A DNA stretch of 21,184 bases from JBAXTE01 sp038240835. GTDB taxonomy: Bacteria > Bacteroidota > Bacteroidia > Bacteroidales > WCHB1-69. Numbering within the stretch: position 1 is the first letter of the stretch; every line of letters begins with the position of its first letter. The notes below the pieces were generated by a model that was given only the letters and a program-made list of their open reading frames with translations, did not search any database and was not told the origin of the DNA. Below are positions 13,536-21,143 of the stretch, piece after piece. The stretch spans positions 1-21,184 of the forward strand of contig JBBRGJ010000047.1 in the NCBI GenBank assembly GCA_038240835.1. The letters are read 5' to 3'. Both the position numbers and the translations under genes were made by a program.

Positions 13536-14756
13536 CTACCCAAACATCTCTTTCACCAATTTCACTCCATCTATCAATCGATCCACCTCTTCTTTGGTAT
13601 TATAAAAAGCAAAAGATGCTCTTATCGTTCCTGGAATTTTGAAATGATCCATTACGGGTTGTGCGCAATGGTGGCCCGTTCTGACGGCGATTCCCATTTT
13701 ATCCAATATCGTTCCTGCATCGTATGGATGAATTTGATCCATCACAAAAGACAATACCGATGTTTTCTCTTTTGCCGTTCCAATTATTTTTATTCCTTCA
13801 ATTTTAAGTAATTCATCGGTGGCATAATGTAACAATTCATCTTCGTAAAGTGCAATATTTTCCAATCCAAGATTAAGCACATATTTAATAGCCACATCCA
13901 AACCGATAACATCGCCAACACTAGGAGTTCCTGCTTCAAATTTATAGGGAAGTTCGTTGTAAGTAGTCTTGGCAAAAGTCACCTCTTTAATCATCTCTCC
14001 ACCGCCTTGATAGGGAGGCATTGCATTTAAAAGTTCTTCTTTTCCGTACAAAACACCAATGCCCATGGGAGCGTAAATTTTATGTCCCGAAAAACAATAA
14101 AAGTCACAATCCAATGCTTGAACATCTACCGGAATATGAGAAATTGCTTGCGCACCATCTATCAGCACTTTCACCCCTTTGGCATGCGCCAAATCGATAA
14201 TTTTTTTAATCGGATTGATGGTTCCCAATGCATTGGAGACATGTGCCACCGAAATTAATCGAGTTTTTGGGCCCATAAGTTCTTCTAATTTCTCAAACAT
14301 CAATATTCCATCTTCGTCAAATGGAAGCACTTTTAGTATTGCTTTTCGCTCCTCACAAGCCATTTGCCATGGAACAATATTGGAATGGTGTTCCATTTCG
14401 GAGATAATAATTTCATCGCCTTCGTTTACAAATTTCTTGCAAAACGAAGTGGCAACTAAATTAATAGCCTCGGTAGTTCCACGGGTAAAAACCACTTCGT
14501 AGGACTGTTTGGCATTGATAAAAGCACGAATATTTTGACGTGAATTTTCAAAAGCTTCGGTTGCAATCTGACTTAGATGATGCACCCCACGATGAATATT
14601 GCTATTGTAACGGTTATAATAATCAGCCAACGCATCGGTTACTTGGATTGGCTTCTGATTGGTGGCGGCATTATCGAAATAGACCAGTGGGCGTTTGTTC
14701 ACCATCTGGTCGAGTATTGGAAAGTCTTTGCGAATGGTCTCTATATCAATCAACAT
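13536..14756 (-). CDS. sufS: SufS-type (group II) cysteine desulfurase
   Basis: A 406-residue PLP enzyme that takes sulfur from cysteine for Fe-S cluster assembly. Visible marks are the N-terminal VYFDNAATNQKP, TRGTTEAIN (91-99), SEMEHHSNIVPW (119-130), the PLP-binding Asp-x-x-Gln in LIDGAQ (198-203), the Schiff-base lysine in FSGHKIYAPMGIGVLYG (Lys226), and the catalytic Cys364 in RTGHHCAQPVM. Both catalytic positions coincide with those of E. coli SufS. The short active-site loop marks group II. No sufB, C, D, E or U lies next to it in the window, so it is separated from its usual operon, or that operon is elsewhere. A TAATTTTG element lies 21 bp before the start. Confidence 0.96.
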   Translation of the reverse strand: MLIDIETIRKDFPILDQMVNKRPLVYFDNAATNQKPIQVTDALADYYNRYNSNIHRGVHHLSQIATEAFENSRQNIRAFINAKQSYEVVFTRGTTEAINLVATSFCKKFVNEGDEIIISEMEHHSNIVPWQMACEERKAILKVLPFDEDGILMFEKLEELMGPKTRLISVAHVSNALGTINPIKKIIDLAHAKGVKVLIDGAQAISHIPVDVQALDCDFYCFSGHKIYAPMGIGVLYGKEELLNAMPPYQGGGEMIKEVTFAKTTYNELPYKFEAGTPSVGDVIGLDVAIKYVLNLGLENIALYEDELLHYATDELLKIEGIKIIGTAKEKTSVLSFVMDQIHPYDAGTILDKMGIAVRTGHHCAQPVMDHFKIPGTIRASFAFYNTKEEVDRLIDGVKLVKEMFG

Positions 14757-15103
14757 GATTTAAATTTTGTTTCCTACAAAATTAAGCATTTTTTTGGATT
14801 GGAGTTTTTGTTTACAAATGAATTCGATAAAAGAAAAGAGATTTTGCGCAATTTTTTATTTGTTTAATCCTTAATCTGCCAAACAATAAAAAACATGTTT
14901 TCGTTGAATTCAAATCTCCTGACAAATTAATTGAGTTTTTACTGTTTCATAACTTCCTGATACTTATGACAAATAACCACTTTCCGTAAATATGAGTTAA
15001 AAATAAATTAAAATAATTTTTCACTCTTTGGTTTATTTTGCAACTAATTTGAAGTATTGATTTAAATACGTATTAAAAATATCCTAAACTAAAAATTAGA
15101 AAA
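14757..15103. other. Divergent intergenic region between sufS and the RICIN gene
   Basis: A 347-bp AT-rich gap. Apart from the sufS -7 candidate I see no gene, hairpin or repeat. For the plus-strand RICIN gene there are TTTG at 15027-15030 and an incomplete TAATTTG at 15045-15051, but their spacing does not fit the consensus, so no promoter is called. Confidence 0.6.
14777..14784 (-). promoter_or_regulatory. Candidate -7 element for sufS
   Basis: The minus strand reads TAATTTTG, 21 bp before the sufS start codon. No TTTG at the -33 position. Confidence 0.45.
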
Positions 15104-16246
15104 ATGAAGAAAATTGGCTTAAGACCCCTCGTTCTTGGACTATTTATGGCATCAACTTTTACAAATCTTTTGGCTCAAAATTCGGCCGCAGTGATGGAAA
15201 CAGGGAAGCAATATCTGATTCAATCAGCTATGAATTATGGTCGTGATAACGGTGGATATATGGATGTTCCGGGCACACCCACCTTAATTAATAAAGGATC
15301 AAACATTCAAGTGTGGAACTTAGACAACGGGATGGATCGTAAGTTTACATTAAACAATTCGAACGAAACAGGTTATTATGAAATTTTGGTTGGTTCCACC
15401 CAAGAGGCTCGTTTAGATGTAGATAATGGATCGACAAAAAACGGTACAAACGTGCATGTGTGGGAAAAAAATGGTGGAAACACTCAAAAGTTCACATTCC
15501 TACATTTGGGTAATGGACGATTTAAAATTCTGGATCGTAACGGAAAAATTATCACTTTAAGCAATCGTTCTTCAGCTAATGGAGCCAATGTTCTTATTTG
15601 GGACAATCAAGATGGAGTTTGGGCAGAGTGGTATCTGATAGATGCAAATACAAAAAAAGCATATATTCCAGCATCAACAGTTGCATATGAAGAGACCAAA
15701 GTAATAGGAGATCCCATACCAACAGGCCAAAATTTTTGGATTCAATCGGTTATGAATTATGGTCGCGACATGGGTGGTTGCTGGGATTTACCAGGCAGTG
15801 AAGACAAAATGGTTCAAGGATCAAATATTCAAGTGTGGACAATCGATGGAGGAAAAGATAGATTTTTTAGAGTTGAGAAAAAATTCGACAGCCCCTATTA
15901 TCAAATCTATGTTGGAAATTTAAGCGATGGCGTAGTGGATTTAAGTGGTGGAGATACGAAAGATGGCTCAAATATTAAGATGTGGAAAGCAAACAACAAT
16001 CAAGCTCAAGATTTTTACTTCAAACATTTAGGAGAAGGACGCTATAAAATATATCACCGAAGTGGAAAAATCATCAATTTAGACAGTCGTAAAAACGAAA
16101 ATGGGACCAACGTCCATTTATGGAGTGACCACGAAGGGATTCAAAACGAATGGTATTTTGTAAATCCAACGACCAAAAAAGCATACGTGCCTGGATTAGG
16201 AAAACCAGCTGAACCCAACACTCCTGCAAAATCATTAAAAGGATAA
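15104..16246 (+). CDS. Secreted protein with two ricin-type beta-trefoil lectin domains
   Basis: A 380-residue exported protein (signal about 1-25, ending LLAQ). Two homologous trefoil domains follow, at about 34-180 and 207-352. Each opens with a near-identical segment, IQSAMNYGRDNGGYMDVPG against IQSVMNYGRDMGGCWDLPG. Each has three sub-repeats of the form GSNIQVW..DRKF, GTNVHVW..TQKF, GANVLIW..AEWY. The aromatic and Asn/Gln pattern is that of carbohydrate-binding RICIN domains. No catalytic domain and no type IX secretion tail are visible. The C-terminal 20 residues are Pro/Lys-rich. It is the first gene of a unit with the WG-repeat gene 33 bp downstream. The likely role is glycan binding outside the cell or in the envelope. 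Confidence 0.85.
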   Translation: MKKIGLRPLVLGLFMASTFTNLLAQNSAAVMETGKQYLIQSAMNYGRDNGGYMDVPGTPTLINKGSNIQVWNLDNGMDRKFTLNNSNETGYYEILVGSTQEARLDVDNGSTKNGTNVHVWEKNGGNTQKFTFLHLGNGRFKILDRNGKIITLSNRSSANGANVLIWDNQDGVWAEWYLIDANTKKAYIPASTVAYEETKVIGDPIPTGQNFWIQSVMNYGRDMGGCWDLPGSEDKMVQGSNIQVWTIDGGKDRFFRVEKKFDSPYYQIYVGNLSDGVVDLSGGDTKDGSNIKMWKANNNQAQDFYFKHLGEGRYKIYHRSGKIINLDSRKNENGTNVHLWSDHEGIQNEWYFVNPTTKKAYVPGLGKPAEPNTPAKSLKG

Positions 16247-16279
16247 GAAAAAAACCAATAATAATTAAATAATAAAAGT

Positions 16280-17809
16280 ATGAAAAAAATATTTTTTCTG
16301 TTACTTGCTTGTTTGACAATAAGTTCATCACTATTTGCGCAAGACCTAAAACCAAAAAAAGATAAAGAGACAAAAAAGTATGGTTTTATAAATAAAGCGG
16401 AAGAGTGGATTGTAAAACCAATTTACGATGATGCAGACAAGTTTAAAGATGGATTTGCAAAAATTTACATCAATAAAAAAGAAGGTTTAATTACCGAAAC
16501 AGGCTCCGTACTTGTTGAACCTCAATTTGACGACATCGATAAATTTAAAGATGGAATAGCCATTGTGAAACTGAATAAAAAATACGGGTTTATCGACAAA
16601 ACAGGAAAAACTTTATGTGAACCTAAGTATGATGAAATAGAGAAATTCTCCTCAGACAATATTGCAAAAATAGAATTAGGCAAAAAATTCGGATTGATTA
16701 AAAACGATGGAAGCGTCCTTATTGAACCCCGTTTTAATTTGATTGAAAAGTTTTATGGGAATTTAGCAAATGTTGCTATCGACAAATATACTAATCAGAA
16801 ACGTTGGGGACTTATTGATAAAACAGGAAAAGTTATCTTCGAACCTATTTATGTATTTCCTTTAAGTTTTAATAATCGCTCACTCGCAATTGCAAACATT
16901 ACAGATGGCTTAGATCAAGCGATGTATCTTATTGTTAAAAATGATGGAAGCATTCTTTTAAATGATCTCTTGTATGCTTACATGGATGATTCGAACTGTT
17001 TTATTAAACAAAAGAATACAAAATGGTTAGTTTGCGATGCAAACACAAAGCCAATTTCAAAAGAGTTTGACGAGTTTGATTATGCACCCAAAGGGGGATT
17101 CAACGACAATGGATATGTCTGTGCTCGCGAAGGGAAAAAATGGGGTTTTATTGATTTAACAGGAAATACTATTATTCCATTCAAATATGACCAGATTTCA
17201 GAAAGAGGATTTCACGAAAATTATTGTGCAGTAAGAGTTGGTGAAAAATGGGGTTATATCGATAGAAAAGGTGTCTACTTGAAAGAACCTATGTTTGAAA
17301 TAGCCGATATGTTTGTGAAAATTGCAGGAGAATATGTAGCAAGTGTAAAAATGGACGGAAAAGAATATACCCTCTATGCTAAAACAGGAGAGTTGAAACT
17401 TAAAGCAACGCCTTCCAATAGTTATGTTGCACAGCCAGCTGGAACTACTCAAACCTCAACAACTGGAACTACTCAAAATACTTCAAGCAGTACTTCTGCC
17501 CCAGCCGTTGTTAACAATGATTGGATTATTGGCACTTGGAAAGTAACCGAGGAAAAAACCGGAGGAGCTCCTAAAACAGGAAATAATATGACCTCCGTAA
17601 GTTATACATTTAATCAAAATGGTGACGGTTCGTATGTTGAACGTTATGACGTAATGGCAAACAAGACCACCACAAGCAACATTACTTGGTCGTTGAGCGG
17701 GAATAAGTTATCCCTTAGGTCGTTAAACTTTACCCTTACAATTGCGGCAGATAAACGATCGATGACCATGACGGGTATTATGGGAACCTATTGGAAGATG
17801 ACTAAATAG
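16280..17809 (+). CDS. Secreted WG-repeat protein with C-terminal lipocalin-like domain
   Basis: A 509-residue exported protein (signal about 1-20, ending LFAQ). Residues 30-375 hold WG/KWG beta repeats: YGFINK (34), GLITETG (69), YGFIDKTG (102), FGLIKNDG (137), WGLIDKTG (176), WGFIDLTG (288), WGYIDRKG (324), mostly followed by EPxFD/EPxYD. The region around 195-280 is degenerate. A Thr/Ser-rich linker with two GTTQ units (388-405) leads to a domain at about 415-509 (WIIGTWKVTEE through MTGIMGTYWKM) that resembles the lipocalin-like fold seen at the end of many Bacteroidota secreted proteins. Function is unknown; WG repeats are thought to mediate binding. Second gene of the RICIN-WG unit, closed by a strong terminator. 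Confidence 0.82.
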   Translation: MKKIFFLLLACLTISSSLFAQDLKPKKDKETKKYGFINKAEEWIVKPIYDDADKFKDGFAKIYINKKEGLITETGSVLVEPQFDDIDKFKDGIAIVKLNKKYGFIDKTGKTLCEPKYDEIEKFSSDNIAKIELGKKFGLIKNDGSVLIEPRFNLIEKFYGNLANVAIDKYTNQKRWGLIDKTGKVIFEPIYVFPLSFNNRSLAIANITDGLDQAMYLIVKNDGSILLNDLLYAYMDDSNCFIKQKNTKWLVCDANTKPISKEFDEFDYAPKGGFNDNGYVCAREGKKWGFIDLTGNTIIPFKYDQISERGFHENYCAVRVGEKWGYIDRKGVYLKEPMFEIADMFVKIAGEYVASVKMDGKEYTLYAKTGELKLKATPSNSYVAQPAGTTQTSTTGTTQNTSSSTSAPAVVNNDWIIGTWKVTEEKTGGAPKTGNNMTSVSYTFNQNGDGSYVERYDVMANKTTTSNITWSLSGNKLSLRSLNFTLTIAADKRSMTMTGIMGTYWKMTK

Positions 17810-17817
17810 ATTTTTTT

Positions 17818-17857
17818 GAGGGTTGTGTTAATATTTGAATACAACCCTCTTTTTTTT
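17818..17857 (+). terminator. Intrinsic terminator of the RICIN-WG operon
   Basis: GAGGGTTGT (17818-17826) pairs perfectly with ACAACCCTC (17841-17849), followed by eight T. It begins 9 bp after the WG gene stop. Confidence 0.92.
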
Positions 17858-17866
17858 ATACTTTTG
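17834..17866 (+). promoter_or_regulatory. Promoter of the exported-protein pair, overlapping the terminator
   Basis: TTTG (17834-17837), 21-bp spacer, TACTTTTG (17859-17866), a full consensus match. The -33 box lies in the loop of the preceding terminator and the spacer includes its stem and T-tract. A small inverted repeat TGCCA-n6-TGGCA (17865-17880) sits at the predicted transcription start. The leader is about 65 nt. Confidence 0.7.
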
Positions 17867-17938
17867 CCATTTATTTGGCATAAGATATTCCTAATAACAC
17901 AATACAAATACCATATTTACTTGTTAAACAGCTAATTT

Positions 17939-19063
17939 ATGAAAAAAACCAGCCTGTTAATATTTCTATTTGTTACCGTTCTTTGTGGCTCTGCACAGAC
18001 TCAAAAAGGGATGTTTGTCGCCGATAGAGATGTAACCGCCACTAAAAAAACTCCGGTTCATTTAACCTATGGATTTCAAAAAGGAGATAAATTACTCATC
18101 TATCTCTTCACTAATAAAAAAAGAGAAATCGATCGGTTTTACATCATGGTAGATGGCAAGACTGTTTTTGAGAAAAAAGATTTTGCTCCATCAGAAGCCC
18201 CTATCGAAATAATCGTTCCGAAAACCGATTTTGTCCATTTTTTCTTTGAAGGACCTTTGTTAGGTCGAGATATTACGTTTAAACTAGAACGGGTTCCAGC
18301 AAGTGAAGAGGGTAAATTTTACAATACGGCACTTCAGAGTTACAAACATTATGATTATAAAACGGTAGATTACGAAGAAGATAGTGTTGTGGGATATTTA
18401 GAGCCTCAGTATGTGCCTAATAAGTTTACTGTGGTTAATGAAGTGGTGTATGAAAGCAAACAACTCGATGTTCAAACACATACCATTAGAGCGGGTAAAA
18501 CGAAGGGGATGGTTTTTTTAAAACCCGATGAAGTCTCCAACGATCCGAATAAAAAATTGAAATTTCTTGGCTACCAGGTCATCATTACCACGGCTACCAC
18601 GGGCGAAAAAGTGTGGAAATACATAAGTGCGGGCGTAGATGTGGGAACACTCGCATTGAGTTTGGCATTTCCGGTTGTGGGAACAGTGGGTGGATTGGCT
18701 GTAAATACCGCTTTTGAGATGATTGGACCTCAAAAAAATGGAGAGCCCGTTTATTATGCCATTTTGCCCAACCAAACCGAAGTTGATAATTTTACTTCGA
18801 ACAGAAGTTGCCTTTCCTACGAAACAGGATTAGCCACTGGTTATAGCGCTCAATGGCCTCCGTATGACACATTAGCAATTGGTGTAAGAAATCTAAATGT
18901 TACCACCGACGTAAAATCAACCATTGCTGTATTTGCAATTTATCAAGCATCTATTTCCAAAGAAATCACCCAAAACACAGTGGTTATTCGTCCCAAAATG
19001 GCTCGATTGAAAAAACAAAGAGTGGTGATTGAAAATGTGAAAGAGTGGGGTTCCCAAAAATAA
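17939..19063 (+). CDS. Exported protein of unknown function, with central hydrophobic Gly-rich segment
   Basis: A 374-residue protein that I do not recognise. Signal peptide about 1-20 (ends CGSAQ). Residues 28-120 form a beta-rich domain (FQKGDKLLIYLFT, then IEIIVPKTDFVHFFFEG, then DITFKLERVP) reminiscent of jelly-roll or PPC-like folds. A second beta region (about 160-228) includes LKFLGYQVIITTA. Residues 229-262 are strongly hydrophobic and Gly-spaced (ISAGVDVGTLALSLAFPVVG onward), long enough for a membrane hairpin or glycine zipper. The C-terminal part has VYYAILPNQTEVDNF and a strand pair LAIGVRNLNV / STIAVFAIYQA. The same order of blocks is found in the next gene. Operon with that gene, 67 bp apart. 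Whether it inserts in a membrane is inference. Confidence 0.7.
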   Translation: MKKTSLLIFLFVTVLCGSAQTQKGMFVADRDVTATKKTPVHLTYGFQKGDKLLIYLFTNKKREIDRFYIMVDGKTVFEKKDFAPSEAPIEIIVPKTDFVHFFFEGPLLGRDITFKLERVPASEEGKFYNTALQSYKHYDYKTVDYEEDSVVGYLEPQYVPNKFTVVNEVVYESKQLDVQTHTIRAGKTKGMVFLKPDEVSNDPNKKLKFLGYQVIITTATTGEKVWKYISAGVDVGTLALSLAFPVVGTVGGLAVNTAFEMIGPQKNGEPVYYAILPNQTEVDNFTSNRSCLSYETGLATGYSAQWPPYDTLAIGVRNLNVTTDVKSTIAVFAIYQASISKEITQNTVVIRPKMARLKKQRVVIENVKEWGSQK

Positions 19064-19130
19064 AAAACTGGCAAATAAACAAAGATAAAATTGATCAAAG
19101 CTCACTGGCTTGATTTTAAAAATAATCATA

Positions 19131-20558
19131 ATGAAGAAAGTAATCATAACCATAATTTCACTTCTATTGGTGTCAAACCTGTTTTCTCAAGTGTTAGACA
19201 GCATAAAAATGCTCGATATTAACCAAGAAATCAAAGAAGATCTCTTTCATTTTAGGACCAACAAAGGGGATATTTTAAGCATTAACATCACTCCTGAATT
19301 TAAAAATGAGAAGAAAGGAACCCGCTACGATTTAAAAACAGTTCGTTTTTTCCGTCAATTTTCAAACCAAGAATTTCAATACATTGCCGAGAAAAAAGAT
19401 GCGGAACAATACTCCATACAAATTATGGTTCCGAGCGATGGCATCTATTCGTTATACATCGACCGCGGGGGATCGAAAAAATTCAATACTGCTGTTACCG
19501 TTTACAGAACCCCCAAAGACGAAGCCTCCAAAGAGGTGAAACGAAATGCCGTTATGGTATCAATTCCAGATACGCTCCACATCTACACCAAAGACTCTTT
19601 AATGAACGATTATATTCGCGTAAGCACTCCTTTTGTAAAGAAAGACACAATTCCAAAATACAAAGAAGATCAAATTTTTTTAGATGTGGCTTATGCTTTA
19701 CGAATTGGCAACGATTATGCAATTCCCATTCATATTCCTTATGAATTATACACATTGAGCAAACGGGCTACTTCGGTAAAATGGGGATTTATTCTTACCG
19801 TTGGTAATGAAGTGTATGAAGGATTAAAAAACAAAATGGCTCAAGTAGCAACGGCTGCCATCGATATGGGTGTGGGAAAAGCAATGTCGGGAGGAAAAAA
19901 AGTAGATGGCGCCATAGATGTAGCCACCAATACCAGCAAAATCAAAAAAGGATATGATGTCTTCGATAAAGCAGCTACTGCCAACGCTGTTGCTGGAATA
20001 TCGGGGGATGTGGCAGAAGCGTCAAATATCAAAGCAGTTACCAATGAAAGCAAAGGAGCCTCGGCCGTTACGGCTTTTACTGGATTATCTGAATCTGCAG
20101 GAAATGCATTGGCTCAATTTGCCCCTCGAATTGAAGATAAAGTACATTGGAAATTGATGAGTCACGAAGAATACAAGAAATATCTAAGCAACCAGCCTTA
20201 CAATTGCAAAAAAGGAACCGATGGTTACGTAAGAGACAGCGTTATCATCAAAGATCCAAACGAACTTTATTATCTAGTTATTGAAAATGAACGCGATATC
20301 AAAGGGAAAAGTTTTGTGAAAGACCTAGAATCTATAGGCAAAACCATCCTAAGTCAATATGTTTACGTTACTCTAAAAGTTTGGGTGCAACGCGAAGTAT
20401 TAGAAATAAGAGATCTTGGATATTATGAAAACACACTTTATCCCGTCTATAAAACAAAATGGAATTACAAACAAACCTATTCCAGAGGAATAAATGTGGT
20501 TTTTGAAGATGAAGTATTGCCTTATTATACGGTGTTAAATAACAAAAATATTTATTAG
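19131..20558 (+). CDS. Exported protein of unknown function, diverged homologue of the preceding gene
   Basis: A 475-residue protein. I chose the Met at 19131 because the signal peptide (MKKVIITIISLLLVSNLFSQ) starts there; an upstream in-frame Met at 19110 only adds seven residues. Blocks in order match the preceding protein: an N-terminal beta domain with NKGDILSINITP and SIQIMVPSDGIYSLYID (about 40-130), a strand TSVKWGFILTVGNEVY (215-230), a central segment, EDKVHWKLMSHEEYKKYL (335-352), and strands LYYLVIENERD / YVYVTLKVWVQ. The central part (about 238-330) is long, Ala/Gly-rich and mostly small-residue helical, in place of the short hydrophobic segment of its neighbour. Family and function unknown. 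Last gene of the cassette; the nearest terminator-like hairpin is about 350 bp downstream. Confidence 0.7.
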   Translation: MKKVIITIISLLLVSNLFSQVLDSIKMLDINQEIKEDLFHFRTNKGDILSINITPEFKNEKKGTRYDLKTVRFFRQFSNQEFQYIAEKKDAEQYSIQIMVPSDGIYSLYIDRGGSKKFNTAVTVYRTPKDEASKEVKRNAVMVSIPDTLHIYTKDSLMNDYIRVSTPFVKKDTIPKYKEDQIFLDVAYALRIGNDYAIPIHIPYELYTLSKRATSVKWGFILTVGNEVYEGLKNKMAQVATAAIDMGVGKAMSGGKKVDGAIDVATNTSKIKKGYDVFDKAATANAVAGISGDVAEASNIKAVTNESKGASAVTAFTGLSESAGNALAQFAPRIEDKVHWKLMSHEEYKKYLSNQPYNCKKGTDGYVRDSVIIKDPNELYYLVIENERDIKGKSFVKDLESIGKTILSQYVYVTLKVWVQREVLEIRDLGYYENTLYPVYKTKWNYKQTYSRGINVVFEDEVLPYYTVLNNKNIY

Positions 20559-20566
20559 TATTTGTC

Positions 20567-20706
20567 TCCTTCGACCAACGCCAAGAGCGTGACAGGCTTC
20601 GCCAAGTCGTGGCAAGCGGACTAAGAATGACAGAATTAAAAACTATTTCTGATTTTTCTACTTTTCGAGTCTTCCTGTCACGATAGCTATCGTGATTATC
20701 GAAGGA
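20567..20706. repeat. Inverted pair of TCCTTCGA...CGTGACAGG elements with different cores
   Basis: The left element 20567-20596 reads TCCTTCGA, a core with ACGC-CAAGA-GCGT, then GACAGG. The right element 20674-20706, read on the minus strand, has the same ends but a core with the 18-bp perfect palindrome TCACGATAGCTATCGTGA (20678-20695). Between them lies another hairpin, GCTTCGCCA ... TGGCAAGC. Confidence 0.7.
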
Positions 20707-20905
20707 CTTCATAAGCACTTCCAAAAAAGTTCTTTCTATAATACTTCGATTCGACAAGCTCAGAGCAGGCTAACTACCAATGATAGAATCACATAAACAC
20801 CTCATAGACAAATGATTGTGGGTTTTTGGCAAAATCTAGGCATGAAACTATGAATTAGTCTTTTCTTCAAGGTTTGACTAACCTTAATCTTTGATTTAGA
20901 AAATT

Positions 20906-20935
20906 AAAAAACCTTCTGAGTAAACTGGTTTTTTT
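20906..20935. terminator. Terminator-like hairpin
   Basis: AAAAAACC (20906-20913) pairs with GGTTTTTT (20927-20934), with T residues continuing. It is the first plausible stop for the exported-pair transcript, but the stem is mostly A-T. Confidence 0.45.
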
Positions 20936-21058
20936 GTATTAGTAGAATCATCCTCGCTCAAGGTGACTTCGAGTGCCTCAGCCACCTTCCTAGGTGTTCA
21001 CTAGCCTAAGCCATCACTGCGTAGCCCTAAATCTTCAAAAATAGCTCAATCATCTGCG

Positions 21059-21143
21059 CGTGGGTGCCGAAAAAAAACAAATTGCATTTCTTGATGAGTT
21101 TTTAATAATTGATTGCAATTTGGTGTTTTTTCGAGCATCCACG
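21059..21143. repeat. Imperfect inverted repeat with about 28-bp arms
   Basis: The left arm 21059-21086 (CGTGGGTGCCGAAAAAAAAC, then AAATTGCA) pairs with the right arm 21114-21143 (TGCAATTTG, a T-run, then CGAGCATCCACG) with a few mismatches, around a spacer of about 27 nt. No gene lies inside. Confidence 0.65.

Noticed and set aside
15027..15051. Promoter for the RICIN gene from TTTG and TAATTTG
   Set aside because: The -7 element is one base short and the spacing is 14 bp in place of 19-21.
15104..17809. Type IX secretion substrates
   Set aside because: Neither the RICIN nor the WG protein ends in a recognisable T9SS C-terminal domain; ordinary Sec signals are all that is visible.
20368..20757. 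Minus-strand 129-codon frame at the end of the last exported gene
   Set aside because: Half of it is antisense to a well-supported gene and the rest crosses the inverted repeat pair; no family resemblance.
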